A DNA stretch of 64,000 bases from Urophycis tenuis (Eukaryota > Chordata > Actinopteri > Gadiformes > Phycidae): NCBI GenBank assembly GCA_036785325.1, contig JAXIVH010000017.1:3032961-3096960 (forward strand), given 5' to 3'. A program made the translations under genes and the position numbers. Position 1 is the stretch's first letter. Each line of letters starts with the position of its first letter. The notes beneath the pieces are model-generated. The model was not told the origin of the DNA and ran no database searches. It saw nothing but the letters and a program-made list of their open reading frames with translations. Positions 57,151 to 64,000 of this stretch are shown here, in pieces.

Positions 57151-58680
57151 TTTATCATTGTGATCGTTTTTTTTAGAGAGAGGACGTTTCGGTCTTTACT
57201 GGTCATTCTCTGTATTATTTTAGATATGGGAACGAGCAATTGGAACATTGTAGCCCCGGGCTGCTGTGTTCAGTGCCCGGGGAGCAAGTTGTGGTTCAGT
57301 GTCTTGCTCAAGGACACTTCGACATGCAGGCAGTTGGAGGTGGGGTTAGGGGTGATAGTAATAGTATCTTGAAATGCAGTTAATATTATGCGTTCTTTGA
57401 CATGGCAATATGATGAAGAGAAGGGAAGAAGATGCTGATGCAGATGCAGATGCAGATTCGAATTCCAATGCAATACCCATGTCTAACACTAGGGGTCGTC
57501 CTGCGCCACTGGAGACGATTACACATTTCGAAATTTTTCCTGTCCCTTTCCACACATTTTGAAACAACTTGCTCCTCATTTGTAACCAAATAACTATAAA
57601 CCTTATTTGCATTGAATAGCGCAGTGTATTCTAATTCCTCCTCTGGAAGATTCACACAAACATCACCAATGCTAGCATGATGTGCTTTGTGATGAACACC
57701 TACAAAGCAGTGACCACCACCATGTGGAGATCGTGACCAATGAGTGTACCTGTAAACACTCATTGGTCCACTATAAGTAGAAGGCTGCCTGCTCAGCTTT
57801 AATAGTGGAGCATTGAGAGGGTTAGCTTTAGTCTTGGTAAGTTTAGTAAGTATGATTTAGGAACAGTTAGAGGGGCCCATGTTTAACCACCCAGATGTGG
57901 TGGCCCAGCCATCATAATCTATGTGGACCACACTCCTACTTGTGACGTCACTAAATGGAGTTTTTGTAATGGCTATAGTGAACCTCAAACCTGGAGATAA
58001 AATAGGGACACTTTAACGTGATCAAATATGTTTTACACCCAGTTTACGTTTCTTGGCAACAATGTAAAGTCTACCATTATTTAAAAAGAAACGGTGGGAA
58101 AAGAAAGGGGTGTTTTTGAAAACTGAAATGTGTTTTTCTGGGTTGGGGTAAGGGCTAACACTATACTAGGTATTGTGGTTTTAATTGTCTGTATTTACCT
58201 GATAACAATGTTGGGCTACTTTATTAGGGGAAATAAGCTATAATGAAGGTAAACTGGTGGTTGAAACAAAAGACGCTTCAAACACAAAGCCTAAAGGAAC
58301 CCGATGACCAAAGTCCAGCATTAGAACAGGGGACAACAAAGTCCAGCATTACAACACAGGATAAGTAAGAGAACGGAGAACGACTCCACACGGTGCCAGC
58401 CGTCTCAATATTACAGTTTATTATAGTTTAAACATTTTCAAAATGAAGGCATCTACGTCTGACTTCTACTTTTATAGTCTAATCAATTTTCTGATCGTTT
58501 TATTGTTTGGTGTACGTCGACAACCCTGCCACAATTTGGAGACCTAGCTATGATTAAAGCTTAAAACTAAAGCTTTATTACTAAACAATATCCTTCTCTC
58601 TTGTGAAAGAGTCCATGAAGCAGAACTAACATGACCTATTTGTGTTATCCATACTTTCATTCACTGTAATAACAAAATGG
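57151..58680. other. Intergenic, unassigned
   Basis: No gene recognised. Contains a (GATGCA)n run at about 57430-57455 and AT-rich unique sequence. Confidence 0.5.
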
Positions 58681-58686
58681 CCACTC

Positions 58687-58745
58687 ACCTAAACGTAGGT
58701 ACCCTGTCCACCGGCCTCCAGGTTCTTCTGAGCATAGTTGATGAT
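58687..58745 (-). other. Coding-like terminal segment, identity unknown
   Basis: On the minus strand, after an acceptor-like AAAACAG, the frame reads DIINYAQKNLEAGGQGTYV and then a TAG stop. It has a coding-like codon pattern but a stop codon lies just upstream in the same frame and no partner exon was found. It may be the end of an unrecognised gene, a pseudogene scrap or chance. Confidence 0.2.
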
Positions 58746-58819
58746 GTCACTGTTTTACTTCTTCTAAGATTGGCCGAGATTCTGCTGGAATGACAGATGG
58801 CAAAAACAATTACTCTGGT

Positions 58820-58860
58820 GTGTGTGTGTGTGTGTGTATGTGTATGTATGTATGTATGTA

Positions 58861-58947
<87 letters not shown>
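58820..58947. repeat. (TG)n/(TATG)n microsatellite
   Basis: TG tract with an internal (TATG)5 block, followed by (AATA) short repeats. Confidence 0.95.
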
Positions 58948-58948
<1 letters not shown>

Positions 58949-59189
58949 GGTAATAAACAATAATAATGCATTTTATTTAAATGCGCCTTTCAAAGCACTC
59001 AAGGACACCTTACAAGACAAGTTAAAAAACAGGTAACAGGGGTGTACTCTGTCAGTGTGTGACAGAGTACGCCCCTCATGTGTGGGCTTGTGTGCTACAC
59101 AAAGAGGATTGTCTGTTAGGGGGGAGAGAGTGTGTGTGTATTTGTATACATGTGTTTGTGTGAATGGTGAAGGGAGACATGTTGAAGCA

Positions 59190-59232
<43 letters not shown>

Positions 59233-59375
59233 GGAGGGGGAGACAGTGTGTGTGCGGATGTTTCTGCATGCGTGTGTGTATGCATGTTTGTGTATGCGCG
59301 TGTGCATTTGTTGTGTGTGTGTGTGTTTTGGTAGCTTGCCGTGGCAGCAGAACGCATCGCTGGAGAGCTGACCCC

Positions 59376-59475
59376 ATAATGGTCTGACCCCATAAGGGTT
59401 TGACCTCATAAGGGTTTGACCCCATAAGGGTTTGACCCCATAAGAGTTTGACCCCATAATGGTCTGACCCATAGT
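59376..59475. repeat. 16-bp tandem repeat
   Basis: Six copies of CCCCATAAGGGTTTGA and variants (CATAATGGTCTGAC). Intergenic, with no coding frame of interest. Confidence 0.9.
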
Positions 59476-59775
59476 GGTAAGAGTTTGATCTCCTTTTCCC
59501 ACACACGTAAGATAAATCTCCCTCTCTCAATGATCTCTCAATGCATCAAATACCTAGCCTTTTTAAACCCATTCCTTGTCTACATTTCATTGAATGTTGA
59601 TCGATGGGTAAAGTTTATGGTTAGGGGGTTAGGGTTTAGGGTTAGGGTTAGTTATTATTGGTTATGGTTTGTGCTTTCGGGGAGAAAGTAAAAATGAATC
59701 AGAGACATAACGTCTGTTCACTGCACTCAAATTTCACATTCACAATCTTCGACGAATCAGAACGCGTCACCGCAG

Positions 59776-59887
59776 CCAATAGGGTTCCGGTTAGGTTTCG
59801 AGCGACCAATAGGGTTCGAGTTAGGCTTCTAGCGACCAATAGGGTTCGAGTGAGGGTTAGCGCGCCCTGTAGACGCAGACGTTTGAA
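59776..59887 (+). promoter_or_regulatory. sapcd2: Triple CCAAT plus CHR-like promoter module of sapcd2
   Basis: CCAAT at 59776-59780, 59806-59810 and 59836-59840, spaced exactly 30 bp by a triplicated unit (ACCAATAGGGTTCGAGTTAG). TTTGAA at 59882-59887, followed by GGGCGG, fits a cell-cycle homology region (CHR) next to a GC box. NF-Y-bound CCAAT boxes about 30 bp apart upstream of a CHR are the hallmark of DREAM-regulated G2/M genes. The start codon of sapcd2 lies about 280 bp downstream. Function is inferred from motif spacing. Confidence 0.55.
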
Positions 59888-60167
59888 GGGCGGTCCTGTA
59901 CAATGAGAACGAGAAGAGTTAGTTCAACTTGAGACTAGAGAACACACTTAGCTCATAGGAAGGACCTAACGATCTGTGTGTTTTGTTTACAGTTGTAGAT
60001 GTACTTTTCACAGTGTAGACTTATTGTACTGTTCACAGTTCGGTGGCATACTTAAAACCGAAAGGTTTACATTTAACTGGAACAGTAAGTTATCAGAACG
60101 GATGAGTGAACAAGTTAAAGCTCAACGTGGTCACTTGGTGAGAGAGTGAGGGAGGGTTAGCCTTCAC

Positions 60168-63108
60168 ATGATGGCCCTGTTAGAGACCGAGGGCTGCCAG
60201 CTGAACCAGTCTACAACCTGTGGGAGAATCGCCACAAAGCCATGCTTCCTCGGCCGGTCGGGCAGCTTCAGGAGAACACAGCCAGAAGACGGGGAGCATC
60301 CATCATCCGAGGGCTTACCCAGAGCCTTCCTCCTCAGTCTGAGGACCCTCTTTGACATCCTGGATGACGGAAGACGAGGCTATGTCCATATATCAGAAAT
60401 CGAGAGCCGATGGCAGGGCGCAGACACCCGGGACCTCCCCGGCGGGGTGCTGGGCTGCCTGAGGCGGGTGGCCCCACCGCACGGCCTGCTCTCGTTCGAC
60501 AGGTTTGTAGCGGGGCTACGCTGCTCCATGCTCAACCCCGACAATGACCAGTTGCACCTCAACCAGGCGCCCCCCCAGACCACCCGGCTGTATCCAAAGC
60601 AGCATCAGCAGCATCCTCAACGGACGAAACCCGCCTCGCACTCTACGTGTAATGTCGGCACCCGAATGGAGAACAAAGTTCGGCCTCTGGGGCCGAGCAA
60701 TGTGACAAACACTCAGCAGCCGCAGCACCGCGGACCCCCGCTCCAATCCGGGCCCGGGGACGGGACTGGGGTCACTGCGTGTGGGACAGCGAGGCACAAG
60801 GCGGGGCACGGCAGAGCTGGACGGAGTCTGGAGCGGGTCAGTGTACAGTATGTCGAGAAGCAAACGGCCCCTCAGCCAGGTCGTGTGCGGCCCATTGATT
60901 CGCTCGCGGTGGAATCGGCCCTGCTCCAACGATCTAGGCCGAGTAAGTATATACCCCGTCTCATGAAAGTATTCTCAGATAACATGTGTTAGTGTGTGTG
61001 TGTTGCAGATCTATCTCTCAAAAGAGGCCTTACCTAACCCTGACATATCAAACAGAAAAACACATGAAGAGGTCTTCTGATGAGGGCTGATTCCTGGACC
61101 GATGGCCGGTCTACGCTAGGTCGAAGGGGCGTGTCTGAGGAGATGACAGGTCTTCACTGTAGGGTTAGGGTTAGGGTTAGGGTGGAGAATGTTTCTGGTG
61201 TCATGTTTTAACGAGACTTTGTTACAAGTGCATGCCTAACAATAATGAGGGTGTCCTAATCTCCCTGTGAAGTCTCCTTCACTTTTAGATTGGCACTATG
61301 TGGTAGCTCAGTGGGTAGAGCTGGTCGTCCACTAACCAGAGGGTTGGCGGGTCAATTCCCACCTCCACTTCCCACACGTCGAACCCCACAAGTTTTCTGA
61401 TTGTAAGTCGCTTTGGACAAAAGCGTCCGCTAAATGCACACAAATGTAAATGTAAACACTATCCCTAGGCCAGATGGGATAGGGTTAAGCCCTATCCCAT
61501 CTGGCTTGATCAAGGGTCTGGGGGTTAGGGATCGGGTCCCAAACCCAGACTCCTTGGAGCAGTGGTGAGAGTGGTGAAAGCCTCTCGCCCCAATCCTCCC
61601 CCCTCTTTCCTTTCTCCCCTCTTTTTTTTTTTTTTGCTATATGAAATTCCAGTGTGGGGTGAAAGGTCATCAAGGTGGTTGGAATAAACCTGGTTCTGGA
61701 CCAGGCCGGACTGCTGTGGAGATGGCGTGGGCTCGGGTTAGGGTTCGCTCATAAAAACAAAGATTTGGTATTTTGAATCACACACAAGAAGAAGAAGAAG
61801 ACGACGAAGCGAGGCTGGGCACAATTTTTTGCTGACACATTAATAGCCATTAACATGCCACGACATGCTCTCCACCTCACCCTCTGGTACGGCTGACAGG
61901 ATGAGGTATGAGAGAGCACGTTCGACATGTCCTCTCGCCGGGCATTCCTCCAGAGACTTCACTGACAGCTCACTTCAGCGACAGCGCGAAGACAATGTCC
62001 ACTCACAGAATCGAACCCGAACTAGTGATACTAGTGTACCACGGTAACCACTGTCATCATAGTTCTGTTCGCACATGTCAGAGGTGGAAAGGATCGAAGG
62101 ATCTTGAACACATGCATAACTACATAATAACATTCTTTTGGCTTCACCTCAACCGTGTAGGAGTAAGGGGGAAAGACAAGAATGTTTAATATACTGTTAA
62201 GTTGGGTCTTTTTTATAGTCACAGCCTATTGTTACACAGTCCGTCTTGCTCCAATATATCTGTAAATGTATGTAAATGTAAATGTATAATATCTCTATGG
62301 CTTAGGCTAGGGTTAGGGGTAGGGTTATTGAATATCAAAATCCCCCCCTCTAGTGGAGGATAATGGTAATGCCAAACCCCAAACATGCTGACGTTGAAAC
62401 AGTATTACAACAACAAAATCCTGCTTATTAAAAAAAGTTATTCCAAAATGTACAAGCTTGAATTGACCATAGACCACAGCACAATACCATGACATCATGC
62501 AGTCCTGTCGGGGCTGAAGCCTTATTAAACTCCCACAACATCGCTCTGTGGAGGCACCCTCTCAGCCAGAGAAAGGTGAGGTGTCACCTAACCCTGACAT
62601 AGCCTGTTGTAGGGGGCCTGCAGTTTAACTTGGAGGGGCTAACCCTAGGGTTAGAGAGTTAGGGTTAGGGGTTAGGGTAAGGGTACCCATCAGCCACATC
62701 CATGTATTTAGTTTGGAGGGCCAAATCGTTTAAATATTTTATTCGGTTTTTCAAGTAATTCAATGGTCAGTGTATTTACCAGTCCTATCTTAAACTTGAC
62801 CTTTTCCTTTAATACAAAACGAAATGGTTGAAATTAAATGAATAGTAGTTGTGATTGCTAATGTTTTGATTTGGGGCTCAGGCAACTCAGCCCAAGTTTG
62901 AGTGCAGAGTAGATTGGCTGCAGCTGCTGCCACAAAGACGAGTTAACGTCAAGCCCTTGTTCCGGTTGGTGCAGGCGCTGTGGAGGCGGGGCTCCCGAGA
63001 TCTCAAAGCGAATCAGCGACAGGATTTAGGGCGGGCTCCAGGCGACATGGGCGGAGCCGAGAAGGACAGCGGCGCCACACCATCACGAATGGAGTTGATT
63101 ACGGAATG
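60168..63108 (+). CDS. sapcd2: Suppressor APC domain-containing protein 2, exons 1-2 (partial)
   Basis: In mammals SAPCD2 is a cortical regulator of spindle orientation that antagonises the LGN-NuMA complex and is up-regulated in proliferating cells. Exons 60168-60942 and 62975-63108 join in phase (303 codons); later exons lie right of the window. The suppressor-APC domain is at about residues 49-120: GLPRAFLLSLRTLFDILDD, then YVHISEIESRWQG, VAPPHGLLSFDRFVAGLR. Residues 121-258 are a low-complexity linker rich in P, Q, H, R. Exon 2 encodes RRHTITNGVDYGM, matching the conserved RRHTIASGVDCG segment before the coiled coil. Two Met codons are adjacent at 60168 and 60171. The exon 2 donor GTTGGT runs straight into a CA repeat. 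Confidence 0.93.
61160..61183 (+). repeat. Interstitial telomere-like (TTAGGG)n
   Basis: Three to four TTAGGG units in sapcd2 intron 1. Similar short runs occur at about 59622-59650 and 62640-62680. Confidence 0.8.
61302..61452 (+). mobile_element. SINE (family A), sapcd2 intron 1
   Basis: Head TGGTAGCTCAGTGGGTAGAG, shortened body, tail GTAAGTCGCTTTGGACAAAA then GCGTCCGCTAAATGC. It is about 30 bp shorter than the copies at 14080 and 50520. Confidence 0.85.
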
Positions 63109-63113
63109 GTTGG

Positions 63114-63184
63114 TGCACACACACACACACACACACAGAGGCACACACGCACACACACACACCCCCACACACACACACACACAC
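63114..63184. repeat. (CA)n microsatellite at sapcd2 exon 2 donor
   Basis: CA tract with GG and C interruptions, starting six bases after the exon 2 donor. Confidence 0.92.
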
Positions 63185-63407
63185 AGACAGCTGGTTTCGA
63201 CTTTGTAATTTTTTGTTATCGTCTGTATATTCTGTGGGAGACAAGGCACTTATTGTCTTTTAACGAGACTTGGTGTCAAGGCTGATGTGGGCTCATCTGA
63301 TCTCATCTCAGACTGTTGGCTTCATGGGCTGAGGTGGTCAGGAAGTTTTCAATAGGACAATGCATCCAAAATTCAAAGGCCTTAGCCTTTAATGTAGGGC
63401 TCTGCTC

Positions 63408-63640
63408 CTCACATTCCTATTGGCCTCTACCACACACCCACTCACCTCCTGACACTCACCACCACCACACACACACTCACCACAACAAACACTCACCACC
63501 ACACATCCACTCACCCGCTGACACTCACCACCACACACACACTCACCCCCTCACAAACACTCACCACCACACACCCACTCATCCCCTGACACTCACCACC
63601 ACACACACACTTACCCCCTCACACTCACTCACCCCTCTCA
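63408..63640. repeat. CACTCACCAC-rich minisatellite
   Basis: About ten irregular copies of units such as CACTCACCACCACACACACA and CACTCACCCCCTCACA, in sapcd2 intron 2. Confidence 0.85.
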
Positions 63641-63689
63641 CATGGCCCCTCCTACCATTCCAGCCAACCCCCCCCCCCGGGCTCACATG

Positions 63690-63927
63690 CCACTTTTCAC
63701 GCCTCTCTCTCTCCCTGTTCCACCCTCTCTCTCCCTGTTCCACCCTCTCTCTCTCTGTTCCACCCTCTCTCTCTCTGTCCCACCCTCTCTCTCTCTGCCC
63801 CTCCCCTCTCTCTCTCTCTTCCCCACTCTCTCTCTCTCTGTCCTACCCTCTCTCTCCCTGTCCCAACCTCTCCCTCTCTCTGCCCCCGCCCTCGCTCTCT
63901 CTTCCCCACTCTCTCTCTCTCTGCCCC
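63690..63927. repeat. Pyrimidine-rich minisatellite
   Basis: Units of CTCTCTCTCCCTGTTCCACC and variants, about ten copies, a homopyrimidine-biased tract near the right edge of the window. Open in many frames because of the repeat. Confidence 0.9.
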
Positions 63928-64000
63928 TCTCTTAACCCGCGCTGTGCTATCTGTGTTGCCTTTCTCGTTTTCTTTTTTCTCTTCTTTCTCTCCCTCCCCC

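Overview
This 64 kb window is nuclear DNA of a ray-finned fish. Every gene found is a vertebrate gene with many short exons and small GT-AG introns. The rest is unusually rich in (CA/TG)n microsatellites, GC-rich minisatellites, tRNA-derived SINEs and hAT/MITE-type DNA transposon remnants. Such extreme dinucleotide-repeat density is typical of codfishes, so a gadiform is my best guess; the genus cannot be fixed from this alone. No plasmid, phage, CRISPR or operon structure is present.

Layout. 1-4 kb: the last exon and 3' UTR of a CDC37-like co-chaperone gene (+), tail-to-tail with ak3 (4281-8958, -), a mitochondrial GTP:AMP phosphotransferase. ak3 shares a divergent promoter region of about 970 bp with rcl1 (9928-18906, +), a pre-rRNA processing factor whose last intron carries mir-101 (18369-18449). 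These match the human 9p24.1 block CDC37L1-AK3-RCL1/MIR101-2. 19.2-24.6 kb: a 13-exon annexin, A3-like (-), tail-to-tail with rcl1. 26.8-37.6 kb: a 20-exon EDEM3-type ER mannosidase (+), head-to-head with the annexin, followed by a 1.7 kb 3' UTR. 39.3-46.1 kb: a gene-poor stretch with a hAT transposase fragment, a hAT MITE, a probable solo LTR and microsatellites. 46.1-54.4 kb: zmynd19 (+, 6 exons). 55.5-56.9 kb: tmem141 (+, 5 exons). 60.2-63.1 kb: the first two exons of sapcd2 (+), running off the right edge. ZMYND19, TMEM141 and SAPCD2 all lie in human 9q34.3.

The genes are ordinary housekeeping or cell-biology genes and do not form one pathway. Coding exons were joined by hand; in each complete gene the reading phase closes across every junction and the predicted length (AK3 216, RCL1 372, annexin 341, EDEM3-like 847, ZMYND19 227, TMEM141 125 residues) is close to the family's, except that the EDEM3-like protein is shorter and lacks a C-terminal KDEL.

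I do not see a new multi-gene system. The most unusual signals are structural. Two tandem arrays, in edem3 and zmynd19, start inside the last bases of an exon and so carry repeated copies of that exon's 5' splice site. ak3 exon 2 is in-phase and flanked on both sides by TG tracts. The sapcd2 upstream region has three CCAAT boxes exactly 30 bp apart followed by a CHR-like element. A minisatellite in edem3 is split by a SINE, and rcl1 intron 7 holds promoter-like segments upstream of mir-101.
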